Shown here piece by piece: positions 7,041 through 14,759 of a stretch of 27,547 nt of DNA. Every line of letters starts with the position of its first letter. Within the stretch, counting starts at the first letter, position 1. The DNA comes from Candidatus Cloacimonadota bacterium (lineage in GTDB: Bacteria; Cloacimonadota; Cloacimonadia; Cloacimonadales; Cloacimonadaceae), in NCBI GenBank assembly GCA_023230025.1, contig JALNYD010000008.1:1-27547 (forward strand), read 5' to 3'. The translations under genes and the position numbers were made by a program. The notes beneath the pieces were generated by a model. That model was not told the origin of the DNA. It saw nothing but the letters and a program-made list of their open reading frames with translations, and ran no database searches.

Positions 7041-7691
7041 ATGCTAAAAGACGAAAATGAAAAGGACATGACCCAGGAGGATTTCCCTGAGGCTGAGCTT
7101 GGGGAGTTGCTGGATGCGGCGGAATCCGATAGTGAAGTAAGCCGCGCCTGCCTGAAAGATATGCAAGCTCAATTCCCCGAGGATTCGGGGCAGAACTTAG
7201 GTGAAGCAGATAAACTGTTTTCATACGAGACTCCGCAGAGCATCTTTGACGCTCCGAAGCCGAGATATGGTTTCCTGGGCAAACTGCTGTGGCCGCTGAT
7301 CACGCTGCTGATCATTGCAGCAGGCCTGATGCTGTTTTTCCAGGTATTGGGAGCGCTTGGGCAATATCAAAGCAAGATCTATTTTCTGGTGGGTGGAGTA
7401 GCTTTTGGCTTGCTTTCCCAGACTTTTGTGATCACAGGAATCCGGGATCTGGCAAACAGCAAGGATGACCCTGAGCTAAACCCCTTCTCTGTGCTTTACA
7501 TCCTCAATGCTCTTATATGGGCAGGCATCGGGATCTATGGTCTTTATTCAGCGGGGAAATCGATCCACACCTATTATCAGGCTGGAGTGGGACTGGCTTT
7601 TTACATTGCAATCCCGGCTTTGGTGCTGGCCAGCTTTGCCTGGTTTGAGTGCGTGATATTCACTTTGATAGCCAAAGAGATGAAACGATAA
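7041..7691 (+). CDS. Membrane protein of unknown function with acidic N-terminal segment
   Basis: 216 aa from ATG 7041, preceded by AGGATG; the upstream in-frame GTG at 7002 falls inside the promoter and was rejected. Roughly the first 65 residues are hydrophilic and strongly acidic. They are followed by four hydrophobic segments (about 78-98, 110-130, 148-168 and 182-208) and a short basic tail. This suggests a cytoplasmic acidic domain attached to a four-helix membrane region. I do not recognise the family. It is first in a three-gene run with a DUF975 membrane protein (12 nt downstream) and a small secreted protein. Confidence 0.75.
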   Translation: MLKDENEKDMTQEDFPEAELGELLDAAESDSEVSRACLKDMQAQFPEDSGQNLGEADKLFSYETPQSIFDAPKPRYGFLGKLLWPLITLLIIAAGLMLFFQVLGALGQYQSKIYFLVGGVAFGLLSQTFVITGIRDLANSKDDPELNPFSVLYILNALIWAGIGIYGLYSAGKSIHTYYQAGVGLAFYIAIPALVLASFAWFECVIFTLIAKEMKR

Positions 7692-7703
7692 AAGGAGGCA
7701 GAT

Positions 7704-8279
7704 ATGTCTATTGAGGAGATCAAACAGCGCGCTCGTGAAATGATGAGCAGCCAGATGGGAAATCTGATTCTGGTGTTTTTGATCTATAGTTTGCTGATCT
7801 CGGGACTTAGCTCTCTATCGATTGGCCTGGCATGGTTGGTGGTCTATGGCCCCCTGAATGTTGGCATTGCGGGAATCTTGTTCAAGCTGGATAGAAATGA
7901 AAGCTTCAATCTGGAAGAGATGTTTCATGGATTCAGCGATTTTTCCCGCACTTTAACTGCAGGCTTGCTGGTCATTCTCTATAGTTTCCTGTGGGGCTTA
8001 CTGCTGATCATCCCTGGGATAGTCGCCTTATTCAGTTATAGCATGACCTTCTTTATCATGAAGGAAAATCCTCAGATGACCGCTCAGGATGCCATTACCG
8101 CCAGTAAGAACATGATGATGGGACACAAATGGGAGCTCTTTAGCCTGTTTATGAGTTTCATCGGATGGTGGATTCTGGCCATTTTGAGTTTTGGCCTGGT
8201 CTTGATCTATGCTCAACCCTATTATTACTGCGCTTTGACTGTATATTATCAGAATCTGAAACATGGGAGAAACCTATGA
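7704..8279 (+). CDS. DUF975 family integral membrane protein
   Basis: 191 aa, with an AAAGGAGG site directly upstream (about 7691-7697) and a clear ATG. The pattern matches the DUF975 family: an amphipathic start (IEEIKQRAREMM), then hydrophobic segments, including LLLIIPGIVALFSYSM, the MMMGHKWELFSLFMSFIGWWIL segment shortened here to its GHKWELF core, and a PYYYCALTVYYQNL end. Family members are multi-pass membrane proteins with no established function. Its stop overlaps the ATG of the next gene (ATGA), so the two are translationally coupled. Confidence 0.8.
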   Translation: MSIEEIKQRAREMMSSQMGNLILVFLIYSLLISGLSSLSIGLAWLVVYGPLNVGIAGILFKLDRNESFNLEEMFHGFSDFSRTLTAGLLVILYSFLWGLLLIIPGIVALFSYSMTFFIMKENPQMTAQDAITASKNMMMGHKWELFSLFMSFIGWWILAILSFGLVLIYAQPYYYCALTVYYQNLKHGRNL

Positions 8280-8740
8280 AACGTTGCTGTTTGCTGATTG
8301 TATTAACGGTTTTGATGCTGATCCCGCTTGCTGCGCAAACCGGATATCCCGGCCTCAGATATGGCATGAATCCTACAGAGGCATCTGCCGTATTGAACGG
8401 AATTGGATTTACAAAGATCGAAGCAAGTGACAATCTTTTTAAGAACGATCTGACCGTGAACTATCAGGAAATGGAATTGTTCTTCACCGAAACGGATTCC
8501 CTGGTATCCTGGCTGCATGCAACTCAGGTTCCTGAAGGCGAAAACTTTGAGATTGAAGAAGAGAATATCGAGGCATTATCCAAGTTGCATGGAGATGACT
8601 ATGACTATGATAATTACTACTCCGAAGCCTACTGGCGGTTGGATGACTATCACTATATAAGCGCTGCCTATGATGAAAGCTTCTCCTGGTATGTGATTTT
8701 CTACGGAGATCAGCGACATCCTGATTATATACCTTATTGA
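8276..8740 (+). CDS. Small secreted protein of unknown function
   Basis: 154 aa from ATG 8276, which overlaps the previous stop by 4 nt and has GGAGAA upstream; a longer frame beginning at 8165 would run through the DUF975 gene. A signal peptide is evident: basic MKR, a hydrophobic core to about residue 17, and a plausible cleavage after AAA/AQ near residue 20. The mature part starts GYPGLRYGM and its last third is rich in Asp and Tyr (around DDYDYDNYY). No cysteine pair or catalytic motif stands out. I do not recognise the family; the context suggests an envelope role together with the two upstream membrane proteins. Confidence 0.75.
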   Translation: MKRCCLLIVLTVLMLIPLAAQTGYPGLRYGMNPTEASAVLNGIGFTKIEASDNLFKNDLTVNYQEMELFFTETDSLVSWLHATQVPEGENFEIEEENIEALSKLHGDDYDYDNYYSEAYWRLDDYHYISAAYDESFSWYVIFYGDQRHPDYIPY

Positions 8741-8800
8741 CCGCCTGTCTTATATATAATCTATCGAACAAGGCCAAGTATCAAGATATAGGGGAATTAC

Positions 8801-10480
8801 GTGGAAGAAAATAAAGTGATTTATCAGATGTCCGGAATTGGTAAAGTGGTGGACTCAAACCGCTATATCCTCAAAGACATCTATCTGGGGTATTATTATG
8901 GGGCGAAGATCGGAGTGGTGGGAATGAATGGTTCGGGAAAAAGTACGCTGCTCAAGATCATGGCTGGGCTTGATCATGATTTCATCGGCGAAGTAGCGAT
9001 GAGCAAGGGTTATAGCATTGGTTATCTGGAGCAGGATCCACAGCTTGATCCGGAGCAAACGGTATTGCAAATAGTTCAGGAAGCAGTTGCAGAAACCATC
9101 GGGCTGCTACAGCGTTTTGAAGAGATCAATATGAAGTTCATGGAACCCATGGATGATGATGCCATGAATGCTCTTCTGGCCGAACAGGGTGAGGTGCAGG
9201 ACAAACTGGATGCGGCTAATGCCTGGGATCTGGATAGCCGGCTGGAACTGGCTATGGATGCCTTGCGCTGCCCTCCCAAGGATATGCCAATCAAGCTGAT
9301 CAGTGGCGGAGAAAAAAGACGTGTGGCACTTTGCCGCTTGCTTTTGCAGGCTCCGGATATCCTGCTGCTGGATGAACCTACCAATCACCTGGATGCAGAA
9401 ACCATCCTCTGGCTTGAGCATCATCTGAAACAATATAAGGGCACTGTGATCGCCATCACTCATGACCGGTATTTCCTGGATAACGTGGCAGGCTGGATTC
9501 TGGAGCTGGATCGGGGCGAGGGAATCCCCTATCAGGGCAATTACTCAAGCTGGCTGGAACAAAAACAAATGCGCCTGGCTCAAGAGCAAAAATCCGATAA
9601 ACGCAGGCAGAAAGCTCTGGCCGACGAACTGGAATGGATCCGCAGCAGTCCCAAAGCGCGACAGGCAAAGAGCAAAGCGCGTATTCAGAACTTTGAAAAG
9701 CTATCCGAACAGAGTTATGACAAAGAACGCAGCACCGAGGAACTGCCCATTTTCCCAGGCCCCAAACTGGGAAATAAGGTAATTATTGCCAGAGATGTGG
9801 CAAAAGGATTTGAGGAGAAGCTGCTTTATGAAAACCTGGAATTCAACCTTCCGGCTGGTGGTATCGTTGGTGTGATCGGACCCAATGGCGCTGGGAAAAC
9901 GACGCTCTTTGAAATGATCGTGGGAAACATTCAACCTGATCACGGAAGCATCGATATCGGCGAAACGGTGAAGCTCTCCTATGTGGATCAAGCCAGGATG
10001 ATGGATACAAATCAGACCTTGCTGGATTTGATCGGTCAGGGACGCGATGTGCTATCGATTGGCGGACGCGAGATGAAGGTTCGGGAGTACATTGGCAAGT
10101 TCAATTTTTCCAGCAAAGAACACATCAAGCCGGTGAACATCCTCAGCGGTGGGGAGAAGAATCGCGCTTATCTGGCACTAACTTTGCAGACCGGAGGCAA
10201 TGTCTTGCTTCTGGACGAACCTACAAACGATCTGGATGTATATACCATTCACGCTTTGGAAGAGGCTTTGCTTTCTTTTCCCGGGTGTGCAGTGGTAATC
10301 AGTCATGATCGCTATTTCCTGGATCGGGTTTGCACCCATATTCTGGCTTTCGAGGGCGAGAGCCAGGCCAAGTGGTTCGAAGGGAATTTCAGCGACTACG
10401 AAGAAAACAAGCTTATGCGGCTTGGCGAAAAAGCCCTCATCCCCAAACGGATCAGCTATCGCAAACTCACCAGAGACTAG
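8801..10480 (+). CDS. ettA: ABC-F translation factor EttA (energy-dependent translational throttle)
   Basis: 559-aa soluble protein with two ABC ATPase domains and no membrane part. NBD1 has Walker A GMNGSGKST (41-49), signature SGGEK (168-172) and Walker B ending LLLDEPTNHLD with Glu192. NBD2 has Walker A GPNGAGKTT (360-368), signature LSGGEKNR and LLLDEPTNDLD with Glu473. Between the first Walker A and signature is the acidic 'arm' insertion (about 95-140) that marks EttA, and a basic inter-domain linker follows (about 255-310). EttA binds the ribosomal E site and couples the first peptide bond to the ATP/ADP ratio. The start is GTG 8801 behind AGGGGA. A TTGACC at 8737 with TATAAT at 8755 lies upstream, but their spacing is too short to call a promoter. 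Length and motifs are normal for the family. Confidence 0.95.
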   Translation: MEENKVIYQMSGIGKVVDSNRYILKDIYLGYYYGAKIGVVGMNGSGKSTLLKIMAGLDHDFIGEVAMSKGYSIGYLEQDPQLDPEQTVLQIVQEAVAETIGLLQRFEEINMKFMEPMDDDAMNALLAEQGEVQDKLDAANAWDLDSRLELAMDALRCPPKDMPIKLISGGEKRRVALCRLLLQAPDILLLDEPTNHLDAETILWLEHHLKQYKGTVIAITHDRYFLDNVAGWILELDRGEGIPYQGNYSSWLEQKQMRLAQEQKSDKRRQKALADELEWIRSSPKARQAKSKARIQNFEKLSEQSYDKERSTEELPIFPGPKLGNKVIIARDVAKGFEEKLLYENLEFNLPAGGIVGVIGPNGAGKTTLFEMIVGNIQPDHGSIDIGETVKLSYVDQARMMDTNQTLLDLIGQGRDVLSIGGREMKVREYIGKFNFSSKEHIKPVNILSGGEKNRAYLALTLQTGGNVLLLDEPTNDLDVYTIHALEEALLSFPGCAVVISHDRYFLDRVCTHILAFEGESQAKWFEGNFSDYEENKLMRLGEKALIPKRISYRKLTRD

Positions 10481-10569
10481 GCATTTATGCTTGAAACATC
10501 TGGAGTGTGGGCAGAATATCATTGACAAAAATATGCTGATGACAAGCATGGATATATGCATAATAAATA

Positions 10570-10591
10570 ATGAGCCTTTGGCTCATGGAGG
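10570..10591 (+). promoter_or_regulatory. 5'-UTR hairpin abutting the ribosome-binding site
   Basis: ATGAGCC (10570-10576) / GGCTCAT (10580-10586), a perfect 7-bp stem with a TTT loop, ends one base before the GGAGG (10587-10591) of the lipoprotein gene at 10597. It could stabilise the 5' end or tune translation; no alternative pairing was established. Confidence 0.4.
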
Positions 10592-10596
10592 TTTTA

Positions 10597-11187
10597 ATGA
10601 AAGCACTCAGAGGAATGAACATGGGGACACTTCCCATCCTGATGATTGTTCTCTTCGCGGGATTGCTCCTTGGCGGATGCGCTCCCAGATTAGTATTGGA
10701 TCCGGGCATTCCCAGTTCCGTGGTTCAGATTGGAAATGCAATGAACGAAGTAGCCGCGGCGGTTCCCACAGGAAATGCCGACCGTCATTACATTCAGCCC
10801 GACGATTACTTCTTCAGAGAAGATGTTTGGCCGGGCAGCACCTGGGAAATTGTAGAGCTGGGAAAGCTAATCACCCCTCCCACTCCGGAGACCAAGAATC
10901 AAGCTCAATTTATGAGTGTGAAAACCGGTGCCCCTGTATGGGCCAAATGGTGGGTAAAAACCCGCATCGCTACTCGGGCTGATCTGCAACTTGGTAAAGA
11001 AGTTATATGCTTTGATTCCAATAGTTACGACGACGTATATTTGGCTCCGGAAAACACTGAGATGGCTCGTACGGATACCTGGTTTATCGCCAGAATCACC
11101 GATACTTCCGAACTTTTCCGCGGCTATGTCCTGGTTTCTGGTGGCTACAAGGTTAGCGAGAAAAACCTGCGGGTGATTCTACAGTAA
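10597..11187 (+). CDS. Outer-envelope lipoprotein of unknown function
   Basis: 196 aa from ATG 10597, chosen because GGAGG (10587-10591) is 5 nt upstream. A lipoprotein signal is clear: basic start, hydrophobic run and the lipobox LLGGC with Cys28 as the acylated residue. The mature part is mixed alpha/beta in composition, with the tryptophan-rich stretch APVWAKWWVKTR near residue 112 and GGYKVSEKNLRVI at the end. No known domain is recognised. It is a single-gene unit between ettA (116 bp upstream) and a strong terminator downstream. Confidence 0.75.
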   Translation: MKALRGMNMGTLPILMIVLFAGLLLGGCAPRLVLDPGIPSSVVQIGNAMNEVAAAVPTGNADRHYIQPDDYFFREDVWPGSTWEIVELGKLITPPTPETKNQAQFMSVKTGAPVWAKWWVKTRIATRADLQLGKEVICFDSNSYDDVYLAPENTEMARTDTWFIARITDTSELFRGYVLVSGGYKVSEKNLRVILQ

Positions 11188-11207
11188 GCTTGATGACAAC
11201 TTCTTAT

Positions 11208-11239
11208 AAAAGACCGGAGTTAATCCGGTCTTTTTTTTT
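11208..11239 (+). terminator. Rho-independent terminator between convergent genes
   Basis: Perfect 8-bp stem AGACCGGA (11211-11218) / TCCGGTCT (11224-11231), extended by A-T pairs, loop GTTAA, with a run of nine T. On the opposite strand the stem is followed by TTTTATAAG, so it may also stop the convergent MATE transcript ending at 11258. Confidence 0.9.
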
Positions 11240-11257
11240 ACCCGCTCATAATCTGCG

Positions 11258-12631
11258 TCAATGACTGATGATCTCCTGGTGTGTTTCTGCTATATATTTA
11301 TTCAGGTTTCTGATGATTATCCACACAAAGCTAGCGGAGAGCGTTGTGGTTAACAAATCTGCCAGAGGCATTGCGTAAACCAGCCCCTCAAATTTGAACA
11401 GGGTATTCAGAATCAGAATGGAAGGAATATACATGATACCCTGGCGGGAGAGCGCTACAATCAATGCTGGCAGGGCTTTGCCCATGGCTTGCAGGGTTGT
11501 CATAAAGATCATGCCCATAGCCGCAATCGGAATGGCAAAGACATAAGCTTCCAGCACAATTGTGCCAATGCGGATTATGTCCGGATCCTTGATGAATATG
11601 ATGATCAGCTCTTTAGGGAAGAGCGCGAACATGGCAGTCAACACTGCGCTGAAGCCCAAAGAGATCAACAGGGAAGTGCGGATGGTCTCTTTCATCCGCT
11701 TGTAGTTCTTAGCCCCATAGGTGTAGCCTACTAAAGCCTGGATGCCGATGGAGATTCCAATGAAGATAAAGATTGGAATCGTAAACACCCGCGAGGCAAC
11801 ACCCAGAGATGCCACATGATGATCCGAATATGCCGATGCCAGGCGGAAACTGATGGTATTGCCAATACTGAGCATCACTTGGGAAAGCGATGCTGGGATA
11901 CCGATCAAAAGAATCTCTTTATAACAACTCCATTGCAGCTTGATGTGAGAAAATGACAAGGGAACAAGACTCTTTTTGCGTATGTAAAACAACAGGTAAT
12001 AGAGCATCCCGCAGCCATTTCCCAATACTGTGGCAACCGCAGCACCGGTTACACCCATTCCGAACACAAAGATGAATAGCGGATCAAGGATGATGTTCAT
12101 CCCGGTGCCAATAAACAAGCCGATCATGGCTTCTTTGGCGGCACCCTCGGCACGTAGTAACTGCACCAGAGTGAACTTCAACAGCACTACCGGGCTTCCC
12201 AGGAGAATGTAATACATATACTTCTGAGCATAATCACCGGTCATTCCCGAAGCTCCCACCATCCTCAGGAAAAAGGGAATGAAAAGGATCCCAATGATCC
12301 CCAACACAATGGATAAAGCACCAGCAGTAAAAACCGATGTGGCCAGGGTATTCTTTGCCGAATCCATGTCCTTCTGCCCTAAAAGCCGGGAGAGATAGCT
12401 GCCTCCGCCAATGCCAAAGACGCCAGCCATAGCCATTTGCAGAGTAAACAGTGGCATGGAGATTGATACAGCGGCTACTTGAAAGGGGTCATTGAGCTTA
12501 CCGATAAAGAAGGTATCGGTAAGGTTGTACAGAATGTTCACCAGCATACTGAGGATGCTGGGGATAGCCAGATTCATGATTGCCCGCGGAACGGGCATGG
12601 TTTCCAAGACGTATAGTTTGTTTGCTTTCAT
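11258..12631 (-). CDS. MATE family efflux transporter
   Basis: 457-aa multidrug and toxic compound extrusion (MATE) transporter with about twelve membrane segments in two related halves. The first half has the characteristic ILSMLVNILYNLTDTFFIG segment and FGIGGGSYLSRLLGQ; the second half shows SLGVASRVFTIPIFIFIGI followed by GYTYGAKNYKRM, the matching family signatures. Members exchange Na+ or H+ for drugs or metabolites across the inner membrane; the substrate here cannot be told. It is last in a run of three - strand genes, 3 nt after the stop of a lipoprotein gene. Its own ribosome-binding site is weak, so translation may depend on the upstream gene. Confidence 0.93.
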   Translation of the reverse strand: MKANKLYVLETMPVPRAIMNLAIPSILSMLVNILYNLTDTFFIGKLNDPFQVAAVSISMPLFTLQMAMAGVFGIGGGSYLSRLLGQKDMDSAKNTLATSVFTAGALSIVLGIIGILFIPFFLRMVGASGMTGDYAQKYMYYILLGSPVVLLKFTLVQLLRAEGAAKEAMIGLFIGTGMNIILDPLFIFVFGMGVTGAAVATVLGNGCGMLYYLLFYIRKKSLVPLSFSHIKLQWSCYKEILLIGIPASLSQVMLSIGNTISFRLASAYSDHHVASLGVASRVFTIPIFIFIGISIGIQALVGYTYGAKNYKRMKETIRTSLLISLGFSAVLTAMFALFPKELIIIFIKDPDIIRIGTIVLEAYVFAIPIAAMGMIFMTTLQAMGKALPALIVALSRQGIMYIPSILILNTLFKFEGLVYAMPLADLLTTTLSASFVWIIIRNLNKYIAETHQEIISH

Positions 12632-12634
12632 TGT

Positions 12635-13348
12635 TTATAGTTCAAAATCCCATCCAGCACGCAATCCCACAAAGGGATACACATGCTTGATATCTTCTTG
12701 ACTCAGTGGTGCTTCAAAACCCAATTCAATCATGCCATACAGCGGGTTCATTGTTTTCTTGAAGTTCAATCTCAAGCCAGCGTGATAGAAGTTATCTCCT
12801 TGCTCTTTATCTGTATAAAATGTAGTCTTCATATAGTGATAGGATCCTGTGGCTGCGAGAGTAATATGATTAGTCTTCCCAAGTCGGCGGGTTAACAGCA
12901 TACTCATCACTGCCGAGGAAATCTGAAAGTTCTTGATATCCTCGTTTTCAGAGAACTCCTGAAAATCATAGTTATAAATCCCCCAGGAAGCACCAGCCAC
13001 AATTGCGGTTGATACGGGATCCAGGTTGGCAAGCTGCTTCTTTACCAGAAATTTAGCATTGTAACCTTCGTCTTCTGCTCCAGCGCGCAGGGCAAGATCA
13101 ACCTCATCGGTAAGGCCATACTTCACTTCCCAATACTGCATGGGATACATATTGTCCATATCAAAATCCTGTCCGGTTTCTGATTCCATCCAGGCAGGAG
13201 CCTTTATCCCCAGAGTGAGGGTAGAGGAAACACTCGATTTGCCATTACCCAGAGTTTGCGCAGTATCCATCATGGAGGGTTCAACTCCAGCACAGGCAAA
13301 CAGCACTAAAGAAACCAGTGAAATCAACAGATATCCTAGATGCTTCAA
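12635..13348 (-). CDS. Envelope lipoprotein, paralogue of the adjacent upstream gene
   Basis: 237 aa starting at TTG 13346-13348, which overlaps the preceding stop (TTGA). An AGGAG site 7 nt upstream supports this unusual start. There is a lipoprotein signal with lipobox LFAC, Cys19. The mature part is rich in alternating hydrophobic/polar strands such as VDLALRAGAED, HITLAATGSYHY and YPFVGLRAGWDFEL, ending in Phe-Glu-Leu, which suggests a beta-barrel-like fold of the outer membrane or periplasm. It has the same length as its neighbour at 13345-14058 and a shared pattern (a D-TA motif after the lipid cysteine, a DLDL/EVDLALRA strand and a VKK-L segment), so the two appear to be a tandem duplication. 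The function is unknown. Confidence 0.8.
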   Translation of the reverse strand: MKHLGYLLISLVSLVLFACAGVEPSMMDTAQTLGNGKSSVSSTLTLGIKAPAWMESETGQDFDMDNMYPMQYWEVKYGLTDEVDLALRAGAEDEGYNAKFLVKKQLANLDPVSTAIVAGASWGIYNYDFQEFSENEDIKNFQISSAVMSMLLTRRLGKTNHITLAATGSYHYMKTTFYTDKEQGDNFYHAGLRLNFKKTMNPLYGMIELGFEAPLSQEDIKHVYPFVGLRAGWDFEL

Positions 13349-14058
13349 AACTCAACTCCTATTGCATATCCCATAGCAGGAATCATGCTAAGTTTACCAT
13401 TTATGACCGGGACAAGTTCGATGCCCAGTTCGGGGATGAAATAGAGGTGTTTTCCCTTCCAGCATAGGTTGACACGGAGTCCGCCATGCATCAGGTCATA
13501 TTCTTTGTTGTCAATGCCAGCATATTCACCATTTGAGTATTCTGAATAAACCATACGCTCGTAGTTCCCTCTCATGGTGACAGTAGCAGAGGTCTTACCC
13601 CATTTCTGAGTGTATAGAAGCTGCATTTCTACCCCATACGCGCGGGATTTGTCTTTGTCATGTTCACTGGTCTGGCGAACATACACAATAGCAGGAGCGA
13701 AGGCAACGTAGTTATTCGTTTCCTGACGAATCAGCTTTTTGACCCCAATCTTAAAACCCTGGGAGGACTCCAGGCCAGTATATGCCCTCACCTGTAAATC
13801 CAGATCTGGCTTTATACTGATATTGGCTTTGATCCCGCTGGCCATATCCACACCCGCATATTTGTCCTTATCATCAGCGTCATTTTCGTTATAAACTGCA
13901 CTACTAAGATCCAGCCCAATAGCCTGATAGGGAGCTACTTGCAGGTCTGCCGGAGCAACTGGAATTGCCGTATCCAGAGTGCTGATATCCATCATCGCAC
14001 ATCCGGAAACGTTGAGCAACAAGCACAGAGCTGCCATCACAAATACTGGAATCTTCAT
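13345..14058 (-). CDS. Envelope lipoprotein with beta-rich C-terminal region
   Basis: 237 aa from ATG 14058. There is a lipoprotein signal with lipobox VSGC, Cys20. Like its downstream paralogue it shows many amphipathic strands (LDLQVRAYTGLE, VTMRGNYERMVYSE, LYFIPELGIELV) and an aromatic final residue (VEF), typical of outer-membrane barrel-like proteins. It is first of three - strand genes (lipoprotein - lipoprotein - MATE). A TATAAT-like -10 is at 14115-14120, about 57 bp upstream, but I see only a poor -35. The function is unknown; the operon hints at an envelope/export role, which is inference. Confidence 0.8.
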   Translation of the reverse strand: MKIPVFVMAALCLLLNVSGCAMMDISTLDTAIPVAPADLQVAPYQAIGLDLSSAVYNENDADDKDKYAGVDMASGIKANISIKPDLDLQVRAYTGLESSQGFKIGVKKLIRQETNNYVAFAPAIVYVRQTSEHDKDKSRAYGVEMQLLYTQKWGKTSATVTMRGNYERMVYSEYSNGEYAGIDNKEYDLMHGGLRVNLCWKGKHLYFIPELGIELVPVINGKLSMIPAMGYAIGVEF

Positions 14059-14192
14059 TCTATCCTATCCCTTATCCCATCAAAGTAGAGTGTTTAGATA
14101 CTGATTATTTGTCTATTATAAAAGACATTCATCCAGAATGTGTTCTTGCCACATCTGTCAAGCACATTCTTCGCTGAAGCGGGAATTCCCGG

Positions 14193-14732
14193 CTAATCGG
14201 ATTCGCCAAAGATCTCGGCACTGAAGCGATACAGTTGCGCCCCGAGTTCCTGCCAGGCATGTTCGGAAAGAGTAGCCTTGCGGCAAAGCTGCTTCAGGAA
14301 GGTATCGCGATCCCAGTTCCACTCGGTAGCCACCTGCGGCAGCAACAAACCAGAAGATCTGGGATGATCCAGATACAGCCCATCCCGGCCAATGGTAATT
14401 TCGGCAATATCCTGAATGAGGATCAAAGGGCTTAACAGGGATATCTCAATCCGGATTTGGGATAGTTCAGCAGCCTTAAGGGGAGGAAACCGGGGATCCC
14501 GAAAAGCAGCAGCCAGAGCCATCTCCCGGATGCTGGACAGGGTATCCTTGTAAGCATCAATATAGCCGATGCAGCCGCGAAGTTGACCATCCTTGTGCAG
14601 GGTAACGAAAAGCCCACGTTTCTCCCGAAAGCAAGCATCCTGGGGAATCGTGATATCAGAACCGGTCAAGCGATTACTGATCACAGCCCGGGCATAATCA
14701 AGCAATTCCTTCTTTTGCAGATCACTAAGCAT
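14193..14732 (-). CDS. amrA: AMMECR1 domain protein (AmmeMemoRadiSam system protein A)
   Basis: 179 aa matching the AMMECR1 domain family: FVTLHKDGQLRGCIGYI (the family's hallmark L-R-G-C-I-G motif), REMALAAAFRDPRFPPL, and IEISLLSPL. The start is ATG 14732 with AAGGAGA 5 nt upstream. In bacteria and archaea this domain often accompanies MEMO1 and a radical-SAM protein; the molecular function is not settled. Here the MEMO1-like gene ends 27 nt upstream on the same strand, but no radical-SAM gene is present in the window. It is the last gene of the umuC operon. A 12-bp palindrome (14180-14191) directly follows the stop but has no T run, so it is not a convincing terminator. Confidence 0.92.
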   Translation of the reverse strand: MLSDLQKKELLDYARAVISNRLTGSDITIPQDACFREKRGLFVTLHKDGQLRGCIGYIDAYKDTLSSIREMALAAAFRDPRFPPLKAAELSQIRIEISLLSPLILIQDIAEITIGRDGLYLDHPRSSGLLLPQVATEWNWDRDTFLKQLCRKATLSEHAWQELGAQLYRFSAEIFGESD

Positions 14733-14759
14733 AATTCTCCTTCAGCATCTCAAACCTAA

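Noticed and set aside
8737..8760. TTGACC and TATAAT upstream of ettA as a promoter
   Set aside because: They are only 12 bp apart, too close for a standard promoter. ettA may still be transcribed from here with a different pairing.
8801..10480. ABC-F protein as an antibiotic-resistance factor
   Set aside because: The acidic arm insertion in NBD1 and overall length fit housekeeping EttA better than the resistance ABC-F groups.
10522..10558. TTGACA at 10522 as a promoter for the lipoprotein at 10597
   Set aside because: The nearest TATATG lies 25 bp downstream and the bases at the proper spacing (AGCATG) are a poor -10.
14180..14191. 12-bp palindrome after amrA as a terminator
   Set aside because: It has no loop and no T run on the - strand; only a weak 4-bp hairpin lies nearby.
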